From Aquihabitans sp. G128 (lineage in GTDB: Bacteria; Actinomycetota; Acidimicrobiia; Acidimicrobiales; Iamiaceae), in contig NZ_CP077604.1 in the NCBI RefSeq assembly GCF_019048865.1, positions 186,001 to 250,000 on the forward strand: 64,000 nt of DNA, written 5' to 3'. Below, piece after piece: positions 26,277 to 34,779 of the stretch. A model generated the notes under the pieces. That model was not told the origin of the DNA, did no database searches, and saw nothing but the letters and a program-made list of their open reading frames with translations. The first letter of the stretch is position 1; every line of letters begins with the position of its first letter. Position numbers and translations under genes: made by a program.

Positions 26277-26771
26277 TCAGCCCGCGGCGGGATCGGGCCG
26301 GGCGGGCGTCGGACGGCCGACGTCGGCGCGCACGAGGAGCTTGGTGCCCCGGACCTCGACGACCGAGACGGTGGCCCCGACGGGGAACACCTGGCCGTCG
26401 GCGCTCTCGGCCCGCCAGCGCTCGGCGCCCAGCATGACGAGGCCCTCGTCCTCGGCGCCGTCGATGGCCTCGATCACGCGGGCCACCTGGCCGATCTGGC
26501 GGTGCGAGCCGACCCCGAGGTGCGGGCCGGCCTGGTCGAGCTTCTTGGCGAGCGGCCGGAGGGCGGCGAAGGCGCCGAGCGACACGACGAGGAAGGCGGC
26601 CCACTCGACGGCGAGCGGCACGCCGAGGAACCCGAGGACGGCGGCGACCGCCGCACCGAGCGCGAACGGGGCCAGGAAGAACGACCCGGCGACGGCCATC
26701 TCGCCCACGGCGAACACGACCGCGGTGACCAGCCAGATCCAGCACCAGGTGTCGGGTGAGCTCCAGTCCAC
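26277..26771 (-). CDS. NfeD-like membrane protein
   Basis: 164 residues: about three membrane helices in residues 8-75 ([48 protein letters not shown]), then a C-terminal OB-fold (about 85-155) with [14 protein letters not shown] and [11 protein letters not shown]. This is the short NfeD form without the protease domain. It pairs with the SPFH gene 62 bp downstream. GTG 26771 has a GGAG site 8 nt ahead. Confidence 0.88.
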   Translation of the reverse strand: MDWSSPDTWCWIWLVTAVVFAVGEMAVAGSFFLAPFALGAAVAAVLGFLGVPLAVEWAAFLVVSLGAFAALRPLAKKLDQAGPHLGVGSHRQIGQVARVIEAIDGAEDEGLVMLGAERWRAESADGQVFPVGATVSVVEVRGTKLLVRADVGRPTPARPDPAAG

Positions 26772-26861
26772 GGCAACGCTCCTGCCTCGTCGTCCGGGCC
26801 AAACCTAGTGGGTGGCCTGTCGACCAGGGCCCCGGCGGTGGGACGAGGGCGGTGCGGCTTG

Positions 26862-26867
26862 TACCGT
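26862..26867 (+). promoter_or_regulatory. -10 hexamer TACCGT of mca
   Basis: TACCGT, 8 nt, then GTG 26876; leaderless arrangement. Confidence 0.5.
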
Positions 26868-26875
26868 TCCCGACC

Positions 26876-27730
26876 GTGACCGCCTCGCTCCGACTCCTCA
26901 GCGTCCACGCCCACCCCGACGACGAAGCGTCCAAGGGGGCCGGCACCGTGGCCCGCTACCACGCCGAGGGCGTGCACTCGACGCTGGTCACCTGCACCGG
27001 CGGGGAAGCGGGCGAGGTGCTCAACCCGGCCATGGACCGGCCCGAGGTCCAGGAGAACCTCTTCCAGGTCCGCATGGAGGAGCTCGCCCGGTCCGTCGAG
27101 ATCATCGGCTACGACGAGCTCGTGCTGCTCGGCTACCGGGACTCCGGCATGCCCGACACCCCCGAGAACGCCGACGCCCGGGCCTTCGCCAACGCCCCGC
27201 TCGAGGAGGCGGTGGGCCGTCTGGTGGCGGTCATCCGCCGCAACAAGCCCCAGGTGATCATCACCTACGGCGACGACCAGGAGGGCTACCCGCACCCGGA
27301 CCACCTGCGGGTGCACGAGATCACCATCGTGGCCTGGCACGCAGCGGGCGACCCTGATCGGTTCCCCGAGGCCGGGGCGCCGTGGACGCCGTCGAAGCTC
27401 TACTACTCGGCCTGGTCCCGGGCTCGGTTCGTGGCCATGCACCAGGGCTTCCTGGACGCCGGGATCGAGTCGCCGTTCGACCAGAAGTGGTTCGACCGGC
27501 CGTCGCACGACGAGCGCATCACCACCCAGGTCGACGTGCAGGACTTCTACGCCGCCCGCAGCGGCGCCCTCAAGGCCCACGCCACCCAGATCGACCCCGA
27601 GTCGCCGTTCTGGTTCGGCCTGCCCGACGGCGTGGTGGCCGGGCTCTACCCGTGGGAGGACTACCAGCTCGCCGAGAGTCGGGTCCCCACCACGCTGCCC
27701 GAGGACGACCTCTTCGCCGGGCTGCGCTGA
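26876..27730 (+). CDS. mca: Mycothiol S-conjugate amidase
   Basis: Cleaves mycothiol conjugates to mercapturic acids for export, a detoxification step restricted to mycothiol-making actinobacteria. 284 residues of the PIG-L/LmbE deacetylase fold: zinc motif HPDDE at 13-17, GGEAGE, GYRDSGMPDTPEN and the second zinc motif HPDH; WxGLPDG near the C-terminus. The related deacetylase MshB is shorter-tailed and is the main alternative. GTG 26876 comes from the promoter position. The stop overlaps the next start. Confidence 0.88.
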   Translation: MTASLRLLSVHAHPDDEASKGAGTVARYHAEGVHSTLVTCTGGEAGEVLNPAMDRPEVQENLFQVRMEELARSVEIIGYDELVLLGYRDSGMPDTPENADARAFANAPLEEAVGRLVAVIRRNKPQVIITYGDDQEGYPHPDHLRVHEITIVAWHAAGDPDRFPEAGAPWTPSKLYYSAWSRARFVAMHQGFLDAGIESPFDQKWFDRPSHDERITTQVDVQDFYAARSGALKAHATQIDPESPFWFGLPDGVVAGLYPWEDYQLAESRVPTTLPEDDLFAGLR

Positions 27731-28116
27731 TGGCCGCCTACCTGAGCCAGGAGTGGCTCGACGCCCTGGTGGCGGCGGCGACCGACCTGCCCGAGGTGCC
27801 CGGCCTCGACGCCCGGATCCAGTTCGTGGTGCCCGGCGGGCCCGACGGCGAGTTGAAGGTGGCCGCCGTGGTCACCGACGGGCGGGTCGCCGCCGGCACG
27901 CTCGGCGCCGACGACGATGCCGATCTCACGCTGACCATCACCTACAAGGAGTCGATGCAGCTCGCCACCGGCGACCTCGACCCCAACGCGGCGTTCATGC
28001 GGGGCCGCATCAAGGTCGCCGGCAGCACCGGGACCCTGCTGCGGCTGCTCGCCGCCACCAAGGACCCCGCCTGGGCCGCGGCCCGCGACCAGCTGGAGGC
28101 CGCCACCGACCGCTGA
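27730..28116 (+). CDS. SCP2 sterol-carrier-like protein
   Basis: 128-residue SCP2 fold that binds lipids or other hydrophobic ligands. Diagnostic region: DADLTLTITYKESMQLATGDLDP followed by FMRGRIKVAGSTGTLL. ATG 27730 overlaps the mca stop by one base, so it is co-translated with the amidase; it may hold a hydrophobic substrate, but this link is inferred from position only. Confidence 0.85.
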   Translation: MAAYLSQEWLDALVAAATDLPEVPGLDARIQFVVPGGPDGELKVAAVVTDGRVAAGTLGADDDADLTLTITYKESMQLATGDLDPNAAFMRGRIKVAGSTGTLLRLLAATKDPAWAAARDQLEAATDR

Positions 28117-28123
28117 GGCCGGC

Positions 28124-28143
28124 CCGGCGGTCCGAGCCGCCGG
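28124..28143. terminator. Hairpin between convergent genes
   Basis: CCGGCGG / CCGCCGG with loop TCCGAG, between the SCP2 gene and the convergent YdjC-like gene. Confidence 0.45.
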
Positions 28144-28149
28144 CTTCGG

Positions 28150-28992
28150 TCAGCTGGCTCGGCTGGCGCGCTGGAGGTCGCGCAGCGGGCGGAACCCGAT
28201 CAGCTCGACGCCGGCACGGCGCAGCATCTCCGGCAGCTCGCGGTCGAAGCAGAGCAGATGGTGGTCGTCCACCCGGTTGGCCCAGTGGTCGTCGTAGGCC
28301 CGCTGCTCGGGGGTGTCGAGCGCCGGGTGGAGGTACAGCTCGGTGACGCCGGGGCGGAGGTCGTGCACGACCCGCTCGATCACCCGACGGCTGCCGACGC
28401 CGTTGGCGTAGGCGAAGTGGTCCGGGAAGAGCACGCCCTCCTCGGCGGCGAGGGCCCGGAACGGGAACCCGACGGCCCGCTCGGTGTCACCGCCGGAGAG
28501 CCGGATGGGCAGGGCGAACTCGAGCGCCAGGTCGAGGTAGATGTCGAAGAACTCCGGGCGGAGCTGGAGGGCGCCCATGTGGGAATCGAGGTGGCTGATG
28601 TCGAAGCCCCAGAGGATGGCCCGCTCGATCTGGGCCCGCAGCTCGCGTCGGGACTCGTCCAGGTCGGCGTGGTCCCAGAGGTCCTCCAGCGTGCGCGGGA
28701 AGCCGCCGTCGCCGTCGAGCAGGGACGGTGCCCGCGTGATGGGGCCCCAGCGGTAGCGGTCGTACTCGGCGTTGAGGGTGAGGTGGACCCCGACGTCCTC
28801 GCCGCGGTAGCGCGACGCCGCCTCCCGCGACCACGGTGCGGGGACCATGATCGTGGCGCTGGTGGCGAGGCCGGTGCGCAGCGACTCGTACACCCCGGCG
28901 TTCACGGCGTGGCTGGACCCGAGGTCGTCGCAGTTGATGATGACGATCCGGGCATCGGCGGCGTATCCGAGCCGTTCGGCCAGCTCGGTCAT
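28150..28992 (-). CDS. YdjC/ChbG-family polysaccharide deacetylase
   Basis: 280 residues. Metal-site features of the family are present: INCDDLGSSHAVN at the N-terminus, GVHLTLNAEY, SHLDSHMGAL and LYLHPALDTPEQRAYDDHW. Members deacetylate N-acetylated sugars such as chitooligosaccharides. ATG 28992 has a GAGG site 9 nt upstream and a TAGCGT hexamer further up, so this mRNA is probably leadered. Substrate unknown. Confidence 0.85.
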   Translation of the reverse strand: MTELAERLGYAADARIVIINCDDLGSSHAVNAGVYESLRTGLATSATIMVPAPWSREAASRYRGEDVGVHLTLNAEYDRYRWGPITRAPSLLDGDGGFPRTLEDLWDHADLDESRRELRAQIERAILWGFDISHLDSHMGALQLRPEFFDIYLDLALEFALPIRLSGGDTERAVGFPFRALAAEEGVLFPDHFAYANGVGSRRVIERVVHDLRPGVTELYLHPALDTPEQRAYDDHWANRVDDHHLLCFDRELPEMLRRAGVELIGFRPLRDLQRASRAS

Positions 28993-29031
28993 GGCGTGGT
29001 CCTCACGGGCAGCAACGCTACCCCCGGCGCT

Positions 29032-29602
29032 TCACGGACCCGCCCCTCCGGCATCGGAGGCGGCGCAGGAGCCCCAGAGGCCACGGTGGGCGGCCGCGGC
29101 GGCCGAGGATGCCGCGGCCAGGTCGGCCCGGTGGCTGGTGTTGGGCGCGATCGACAGGGTGCGGGCGAACCCGTCGACCACCAGCGAGCGGTTGACGAAG
29201 AGGCCGTCCTCGGCCCGCCACACGTAGACGAGCAGGCGGCCGTAGCGATCTCGTGCCTCCGAGTCGCGCTGGACCAGGACGCGGGTGCCCGGGGCGAGCA
29301 GCTCCTTGGTGCGGGCGGAGGCCTCCGGGCCGAAGCACTGCACCGGCGTGTTCGGCTTGACCGTCTCCGGCGTGTCGATCCCGAGCAGGCGGCCGCGCTC
29401 GGAGCCGCCAGCGGCGAAGGCCAGGTCGATCGTGTCCCCGTCGACCACGTGGCGGACGGTGGCCACCACCCCGCGCCCGCCCTGGCCCGGGATGGGAGCG
29501 GTGGACGATGCCGCCGGGCGCGCACGCCGGCAGGCTCGCCGGGGCGAGGGAGAGCAGCGCGAGGGCGACGAGGCGGGCGGGGGAGGGCGGGGTGCGGCGC
29601 AC
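29032..29602 (-). CDS. Secreted thermonuclease-family nuclease (apparent frameshift)
   Basis: Staphylococcal-nuclease fold (about 45-185): VRHVVDGDTIDL with the Ca2+-binding Asp, LLGIDTPETVKPN with the catalytic Arg/Glu region, and DRYGRLLVYVW. The signal peptide (LVALALLSLAPASLPAC, lipobox Cys) sits in another frame. The shift fits loss of one CG at GCGCGC (29518-29523); correction gives about 190 residues. An alternative ATG at 29616 stays in the nuclease frame but encodes no signal peptide, so the frameshift reading is preferred. Confidence 0.78.
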
Positions 29603-29729
29603 GGGGCTCCGATCATCGGGGGACGATCGGCGGCCGGGGCCGCGAGCGGCGTCGCAGGGCGACGCCGTGGGTGGAGCGTAGGCCCGGGGGGTGACAGCAG
29701 GCGACGCCCGCCACCACCCCCGCGGGCTC

Positions 29730-30902
29730 CTAGATGCGCTCGATGATGGTGCCGGTGCCGAGGCCGCCGCCGCAGCACATGCTCACCAGGCCGTAGCGGC
29801 CGCCGGTGCGCTCGAGGTCGTGCAGGGCCTTGGTCAGCAGGATGGCGCCGGTGCCGCCGAGGGGGTGGCCGAGGGCGATGGCGCCGCCGCCCGGGTTCAC
29901 CTTGTCCATGGGGACCTCGAGCTCCTTGGCCCAGGCCAGCACGACCGAGGCGAACGCCTCGTTGATCTCGAAGGTGTCGATGTCGGCGATGGTCAGGCCG
30001 GTGCGGGCCAGCAGCTTCTGCGTGGCGTCGATGGGGCCGGTGAGCATCAGGACGGGGTCGACGCCCACCAGGCAGGTGTCGACCACGCGGGCCCGGGCCT
30101 TCAGGCCCAGCTCGTCGGCCTTCTCGGCGCTCATCATCAGCACCGCGGCGGCGCCGTCGGAGATCTGCGAGGAGTTGCCGGCGGTGTGCACGCCGTCGGG
30201 ACGGGCCACCGGCTTGAGCGAGCCCAGCTTCTCGAGGGTGGTCTCCCGGAGGCCTTCGTCCCGGCTGACGTGGTGGGTGGAGCCGGAGGGCTTGCCGTCC
30301 TCGCCGAGGTCGGGGGCGTCGAGCGGGGCGATCTGGCTCTCGAAGCGGCCCTCGGCCCAGGCCTGGGCGGCGAGCCGCTGCGAGCGGAAGCCGAACTCGT
30401 CGGCATCCTGGCGGGTGATGCCCCACTTCTCGGCGATGCGCTCGGCGCCCTCGAACTGCGAGGTGAACTCGTACTGCTCGAAGTAGGGCTTCGGGATGGG
30501 GCGGCCGAAGTCGCCCGAGGCGTTCGAGCCGATCGGGATGCGGCTCATGGACTCCACGCCGCAGGCGAGGGCCACGTCGGCCACGCCGCCGGCCACCAGG
30601 GCGGTGGCCAGGTTGGTGGCCTGCTGCGACGACCCGCACTGGGTGTCGACGGTGGTGGCGGCCACCTCGAGCGGCAGGCCGGCGGACAGCCACGCGGTGC
30701 GCCCGATGTTGAACGCCTGCTCGCCGATCTGGCTCACGCAGCCGGCCACGACCTGGTCGACCGCAGCCGGGTCGATGCCCGAGCGCTCGATGGCCGCCCG
30801 TTGCACGTGGGCCAGGGCCTCGGCGGGGTGGAGGGTGGACAGGCCACCGTTGCGCTTCCCGACAGGAGTGCGCACGGCTTCGACGATCACGACCTCGGTC
30901 AT
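29730..30902 (-). CDS. Acetyl-CoA acyltransferase (thiolase)
   Basis: 390-residue thiolase: nucleophile Cys89 in DTQCGSSQQ, NEAFA, GHPLGGTG with the His, and CCGGGLGT with the second Cys. Either beta-oxidation cleavage or acetoacetyl-CoA synthesis is possible; a GxGFxxxQ substrate loop cannot be judged by eye. Leaderless ATG 30902 with TACGCT at 30910-30915 and TTGACC at 30935-30940 (19-nt spacing). A perfect palindrome over the -35 suggests control by a TetR-type repressor. Confidence 0.9.
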   Translation of the reverse strand: MTEVVIVEAVRTPVGKRNGGLSTLHPAEALAHVQRAAIERSGIDPAAVDQVVAGCVSQIGEQAFNIGRTAWLSAGLPLEVAATTVDTQCGSSQQATNLATALVAGGVADVALACGVESMSRIPIGSNASGDFGRPIPKPYFEQYEFTSQFEGAERIAEKWGITRQDADEFGFRSQRLAAQAWAEGRFESQIAPLDAPDLGEDGKPSGSTHHVSRDEGLRETTLEKLGSLKPVARPDGVHTAGNSSQISDGAAAVLMMSAEKADELGLKARARVVDTCLVGVDPVLMLTGPIDATQKLLARTGLTIADIDTFEINEAFASVVLAWAKELEVPMDKVNPGGGAIALGHPLGGTGAILLTKALHDLERTGGRYGLVSMCCGGGLGTGTIIERI

Positions 30903-30909
30903 GGGGAGC

Positions 30910-30915
30910 AGCGTA
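30910..30915 (-). promoter_or_regulatory. -10 hexamer TACGCT of the thiolase gene
   Basis: TACGCT, 7 nt, then ATG 30902. Confidence 0.5.
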
Positions 30916-30924
30916 GACCGCAAC

Positions 30925-30940
30925 TTGACCGCGCGGTCAA
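30925..30940. promoter_or_regulatory. Palindromic operator TTGACCGCGCGGTCAA
   Basis: A perfect 16-bp palindrome that includes the -35 element of the thiolase promoter. Sites of this type are common targets of TetR-family repressors of lipid genes in actinobacteria. Confidence 0.6.
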
Positions 30941-30970
30941 GGGTGCGTGGTCCGCTGGCGAACCGCCTGG

Positions 30971-31120
30971 TCAGGCAGCGTGCGAGCGCTGCTCCTCGGC
31001 GGGCTTGTGGGCCTGGAGCTCGGCGCGGGCGGCGGCGATGCCCCGGAGGCCGGCCTGTCGGGTCTTCTCCGAGAGGCGCCAGGTCGGGTGGGTGTCGATG
31101 AGGGTGAGCTGACGAGCCAT
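30971..31120 (-). CDS. 49-residue protein downstream of a LexA box
   Basis: Encodes 49 residues with QLTLID at 4-9, a TWRLSEKT segment, and an Arg/Ala-rich helix (GLRGIAAARAELQ). QLTLI is close to the QL[SD]LF-type motif by which proteins bind the DNA polymerase sliding clamp. ATG 31120 has GGAG 9 nt ahead. A LexA-like box lies about 80 bp upstream (31201-31216). No known family recognised; SOS control and clamp binding are both inferences. Confidence 0.62.
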   Translation of the reverse strand: MARQLTLIDTHPTWRLSEKTRQAGLRGIAAARAELQAHKPAEEQRSHAA

Positions 31121-31200
31121 GGTCCCAGTCTCCACAGGGGGTCTGACAGTTTTCGGGTGGGCCGGGCACCGGGGTGGCGCCGCGACCGTTCCGTCCAACA

Positions 31201-31216
31201 TCGTACAGGTGTTCGA
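31201..31216. promoter_or_regulatory. LexA-like box
   Basis: TCGTACAGGTGTTCGA matches TCGAAC-N4-GTTCGA at 11 of 12 positions and shares the AGGT centre with the dnaE2 box. On the minus strand it overlaps a TACGAT -10 (31200-31205) that would transcribe the 49-residue gene. Confidence 0.65.
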
Positions 31217-31254
31217 TGTTCCCCACCACCTGCGGGCGGCGTGGCGGGCCCTCG

Positions 31255-32646
31255 TCAGGCAGGGGCGCCGGGGGCGGTCAGGGCCCACGGCGCGGTGCGC
31301 TCCACGGTGCGAGCCAGGTCGAGCAGCAGCTGGTCCTGGTGGTGGCGACCCATGACCTGCATGCCCACGGGCAGGCCCTGGAACGGCTCGATGGGGATGG
31401 AGACGGCCGGGTTGCCGGAGATGTTGGCGGGGATGGTCAGGGTGCCGTTGTTGCCGCCGTCGACCTTCTGGTCGCCCACCCGGTTGTTCATCATGACCTC
31501 GGCGGGGAAGGCGACGTCGGGGTTGGTGGCCGAGATCACGAAGTCGACCTGGTCGAAGATGGCGGCCATGCGCTCGTTGGCCAGGGTGCGGGCCGCCTCG
31601 CCCTTGGCCACCACGTGCACGTCGACCATCTGCTCGGCCAGCTCCATCCCGAAGGCGATCTCCTTGGTGAGGTCGTCCTTGCAGGCGGGCCAGAGGCCGT
31701 CGAGGTCCATGTGCAGCCCGGCCAGGTTGGCCAGGGCCCAGGTGAGGTCGAGCGGCGGCAGCTCGACCGGCACGTCGACCACGACCAGGCCGGCGTCACG
31801 AGCCAGCGCCTCGGCGGCCGCCACCACCCGCTCCTGCACCTCGTCGCGCACGACGGCGGAGCCGAGCGTGGGGGCGATGGCGACCTTCTTGCCCGTCAGG
31901 TCGAACGTGCCGAGGTCGCGCTCCCAGCCGTCGATGCGGGGCAGCGAGTAGGGGTCGCGGTGGTCGAACCCGCTCACGACGTCGTACCAGCGGGCTGCGT
32001 CTCGCACGGAGCGGGCCTGGCAGCCCAGCACGACGGTCATGGGGTGGATCAGCGTCTTGGGGCCGCGCGGCACCCGGCCGGCGGTGCCCTTCATGCCGAG
32101 CAGGCCGTTGAACGCGGCGGGGATGCGGATGGAGCCGCCGCCGTCGCCCCCGGAGGCGATGGTCACCAGCCCACCGGCCACCGCCGCCGAGGAGCCGCCG
32201 GACGAGCCGCCGGCCGTGCGCCCGTGCTCCCACGGGTTGTGGCAGGTGCCGTGCAGCTTGTTCTTGGAGACGTTGAGGCCGCCGAACTCCGAGGCGAGCG
32301 TCTGGCCGACCGCCACCACCCCGCCCCGCTCGCGCAGGCGCTCCACGTTGGTGGCGGTGTAGGCGGCGATGCGGTCCTGGAAGACCACCGACTGCTCGCT
32401 GTAGGGCCAGCCCTCCACGGGCTCGAGGCTCTTGATGCCCACCGGCACGCCACCGAAGGGCTTGCTGGTGTCGGCGCCCGCCGCGGTGACCCGGGCGGCG
32501 TCGGTGTCGACGTAGGTGAACGCGTTCAGGTCGCTGGCCTCGATGGCCGAGAGGGTGGCCTCCAGCTCCTCGACGGGGGAGCGTTCGCCCGAGCGGAACG
32601 CCTCCACCAGCGAGCAGGCGTCCCCCAACCACGGTGCATCGGTCAT
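31255..32646 (-). CDS. Amidase-signature family amidohydrolase
   Basis: 463 residues. The catalytic triad region is visible: Lys in GGVPVGIKSLEP (about 66-77), the Gly/Ser-rich GRTAGGSSGGSSAAVAGG with the cis-Ser and nucleophile Ser, and downstream GGDGGGSIRIP. Members hydrolyse amides such as indoleacetamide, nicotinamide-like or xenobiotic amides; the specific substrate is unknown. Leaderless ATG 32646 with TAGGGT at 32655-32660. Confidence 0.88.
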   Translation of the reverse strand: MTDAPWLGDACSLVEAFRSGERSPVEELEATLSAIEASDLNAFTYVDTDAARVTAAGADTSKPFGGVPVGIKSLEPVEGWPYSEQSVVFQDRIAAYTATNVERLRERGGVVAVGQTLASEFGGLNVSKNKLHGTCHNPWEHGRTAGGSSGGSSAAVAGGLVTIASGGDGGGSIRIPAAFNGLLGMKGTAGRVPRGPKTLIHPMTVVLGCQARSVRDAARWYDVVSGFDHRDPYSLPRIDGWERDLGTFDLTGKKVAIAPTLGSAVVRDEVQERVVAAAEALARDAGLVVVDVPVELPPLDLTWALANLAGLHMDLDGLWPACKDDLTKEIAFGMELAEQMVDVHVVAKGEAARTLANERMAAIFDQVDFVISATNPDVAFPAEVMMNNRVGDQKVDGGNNGTLTIPANISGNPAVSIPIEPFQGLPVGMQVMGRHHQDQLLLDLARTVERTAPWALTAPGAPA

Positions 32647-32654
32647 GGGCGCGG

Positions 32655-32660
32655 ACCCTA
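32655..32660 (-). promoter_or_regulatory. -10 hexamer TAGGGT of the amidase gene
   Basis: TAGGGT, 8 nt, then ATG 32646. Confidence 0.5.
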
Positions 32661-32696
32661 GCCCCGTCCCTGGCGGCCTGACCGCCGGGTCAGGCG

Positions 32697-32993
32697 TCAG
32701 GTGGCGTACTGCACGGCCGCCCGGGCGGCCACGTGCGGGGCGATCAGCTCGTGGATCACGGCCTGGTGCGCCGGGTGGTCCCGATAGGTCTCGTAGTCGG
32801 CCTGGCTGGCGAAGTCGGCGGAGATGCCGAAGGCGAAGTTCCCGTCGGCCAGCCCGAGGTCGGGCCCCACGCGGTACCCCTGCAGCTCGGGGATCTGGCC
32901 GGGCAGGGTGCGTAGGGCCTCGGCGATGGCCTCCACCTGGGCGGGCTCGGTGCCCTCGTGGAAGCGGAGCAGGACCAGGTGGCGCAGCGACAT
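32697..32993 (-). CDS. Dabb (stress-responsive alpha/beta barrel) domain protein
   Basis: 98 residues: LRHLVLLRFHEGTEPAQVEA opening, NFAFGISADFASQADYETY, and YRDHPAHQAVIHELIAPH, the usual Dabb order. These form dimeric ferredoxin-like barrels, often of unknown role. Leaderless ATG 32993. Divergent from the SDR at 33048; the 54-bp gap holds both -10 hexamers. Confidence 0.85.
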   Translation of the reverse strand: MSLRHLVLLRFHEGTEPAQVEAIAEALRTLPGQIPELQGYRVGPDLGLADGNFAFGISADFASQADYETYRDHPAHQAVIHELIAPHVAARAAVQYAT

Positions 32994-33000
32994 GGCGCCG

Positions 33001-33039
33001 ACCCTACCGAGCCGCGAGCGGAGGCCGGCTGGGTAGCGT
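33001..33039. promoter_or_regulatory. Back-to-back leaderless promoters
   Basis: TAGGGT on the minus strand (33001-33006, 7 nt to ATG 32993) and TAGCGT on the plus strand (33034-33039, 8 nt to ATG 33048). Their centres are 33 bp apart, so the two polymerase sites overlap. Confidence 0.55.
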
Positions 33040-33047
33040 CCGACGGC

Positions 33048-33794
33048 ATGGAACTGGGACTGCAGGGCAAGCGGGCGGCCGTGGCGGCATCGACCTCGGG
33101 GCTGGGGCTGGCCACCGCGCAGGCCCTCGCCGCCGAGGGCGTGCGGGTGGCGATCTGTGGCCGCGACCCCGAGAAGCTGGCGGCGGCGGCCGCCACGCTC
33201 CCCGAGGGCACGGTGGCCATCCGGGCCGACGTGGGAACGGTCGACGGCGCCACGGCCTTCGTCGACCAGGCCGTGGCCGAGCTCGGTGGCTTGGACGTGC
33301 TGGTGGCCAACGCCGGCGGCCCGCCGGCGGGCACCTTCGCCTCCACGCCCATGGACGCCTACCTGCCGGCCCTGGAGCTCAACCTGCTGTCGACCGTGGC
33401 CATGTGCCAGGCGGCGGTGCCGGTGCTGCTCGCCCAGGGGTGGGGCCGGATCGTGGCCATCACCTCTTCCACCGTCCGCCAGCCGTCGGCCAACCTGATC
33501 CTGTCGAACACCGCTCGGGCCGGCGTCACCGGCTTCCTCAAGACGCTGGCCACCGAGGTCGCCCCGCACGGCGTGACGGTGAACTCCGTCCAGCCCGGCC
33601 TGCACGCCACCGACCGGCTCGCCCACCTCTACGGCGGCAACCTCGACGCCGCCGGCAAGAGCGTGCCGACGGGCGACGTCGGCCGCCCCGAGGACTTCGG
33701 CGCCGTGGTGGCGTTCCTCTGCTCGGACCACGCCCGGTTCGTCACCGGTTCGGCGCTCCCCGTCGACGGGGGCGCCGTGCAGGGCCTGCAGTAG
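33048..33794 (+). CDS. SDR-family protein with atypical active site
   Basis: 248-residue Rossmann protein: AASTSGLGLATAQAL at 13-27, VANAGGPPAG, ITSSTVRQPS and VDGG at the C-terminus. Where classical SDRs have Tyr-x-x-x-Lys, this one reads LILSNTARAGVTG, with no Tyr, and Arg in the Lys position. The same Ser-Asn-x-x-Arg pattern occurs in a recognised subgroup usually annotated as 3-oxoacyl-ACP reductase. It may reduce by a different mechanism or be a non-catalytic binder. Leaderless ATG. Confidence 0.82.
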   Translation: MELGLQGKRAAVAASTSGLGLATAQALAAEGVRVAICGRDPEKLAAAAATLPEGTVAIRADVGTVDGATAFVDQAVAELGGLDVLVANAGGPPAGTFASTPMDAYLPALELNLLSTVAMCQAAVPVLLAQGWGRIVAITSSTVRQPSANLILSNTARAGVTGFLKTLATEVAPHGVTVNSVQPGLHATDRLAHLYGGNLDAAGKSVPTGDVGRPEDFGAVVAFLCSDHARFVTGSALPVDGGAVQGLQ

Positions 33795-33880
33795 CCGCCC
33801 GCTCTCCCTGCGAACCGGGCGGGTTCTTCGGGGCTCTGGCCCCGAGGATCCCACCTGGTTCGAGCACGGGGCGGGTCGCC

Positions 33881-33886
33881 TAGGGT
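33881..33886 (+). promoter_or_regulatory. -10 hexamer TAGGGT
   Basis: TAGGGT, 8 nt, then GTG 33895. Confidence 0.5.
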
Positions 33887-33894
33887 CCTCGGCC

Positions 33895-34779
33895 GTGGAC
33901 GCAAGGGAGTTCCTGGGCCTCGAAGCCACGCACAACCCGCACCGGTGGCACTTCCCGGTGACGCCCGGGCTGTCCACGGGCGGGGGCTTCCTCTTCGGCG
34001 GCTGCGGCCTGGGCGCCGCCATCGCCGCCATGGAGGGCACCACCGGCCGCCCCGTGGTGTGGGCCACCGCCCAGTACCTGTCCTACGCCCAGCCCGGCGC
34101 CGAGGTCGACCTCGACGTCACCATCGCCGTCTCGGGCCGCCAGAGCACCCAGGCGCGCGCCGTCGGCCACGTGGTCGACCGGGAGATCTTCACCGTCAAC
34201 GCCGCCCTCGGCTCGCGGGACCTCGAGGTCAGCGAGACCTTCGTGCAGCCGCTCGACGTGCCCCGCCCCGAGGACTGCGACCCGCGCCCGCTGCGCATCC
34301 CCGGCGAGGAGTCGATCATGAGCCGGCTCGACCTGCGGCTCGCCTCGGCCCGCGGCTGGGACACCATCAAGGGGAACCCGGCGCCCGGCGGCCGCTCAGC
34401 CCTCTGGGCCCGCATCCCGGACCTGCTCGAGCCGTCGGCCGCCGCCCTGGCGATCCTGGGCGACTACATCCCGTTCGGCATCGGCCAGGCGCTCGGCGCC
34501 ATGGCCGGCGGCAACAGCCTCGACAACACGCTGCGGGTGATCCGCATCGTGCCCACGGAGTGGATGCTGCTCGACATCCAGATCGAGGGCATCGACCACG
34601 GCTTCGGCCACGGCCACGTGCGCCTCTTCGCCGAGGACGGCACCCTCATGGCCACCGCCAGCCAGTCGACCATCGTCCGCTACTGGGACCCGGTCCGGCC
34701 TGGCACCCGACCGCAGGCCGAGCACGCCGCACCCGTCCCGGGTGCCGACGCCACCCCACCCACCGAGGAGCACCCATGA
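33895..34779 (+). CDS. TesB-like double-hotdog acyl-CoA thioesterase
   Basis: 294 residues that appear to hold two hotdog domains: HRWHFPVTPGLSTGGGFLFGG with VWATAQYLSYAQPGAEVDLDV in the first, and RIVPTEWMLLDIQIEGIDHGFGHGHVRLFAEDGTLMATASQ in two stretches of the second. This is the TesB/acyl-CoA thioesterase II layout. Expected reaction: hydrolysis of acyl-CoA. It overlaps the LLM gene by 4 bp (ATGA), so the two form an operon. Confidence 0.78.
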   Translation: MDAREFLGLEATHNPHRWHFPVTPGLSTGGGFLFGGCGLGAAIAAMEGTTGRPVVWATAQYLSYAQPGAEVDLDVTIAVSGRQSTQARAVGHVVDREIFTVNAALGSRDLEVSETFVQPLDVPRPEDCDPRPLRIPGEESIMSRLDLRLASARGWDTIKGNPAPGGRSALWARIPDLLEPSAAALAILGDYIPFGIGQALGAMAGGNSLDNTLRVIRIVPTEWMLLDIQIEGIDHGFGHGHVRLFAEDGTLMATASQSTIVRYWDPVRPGTRPQAEHAAPVPGADATPPTEEHP

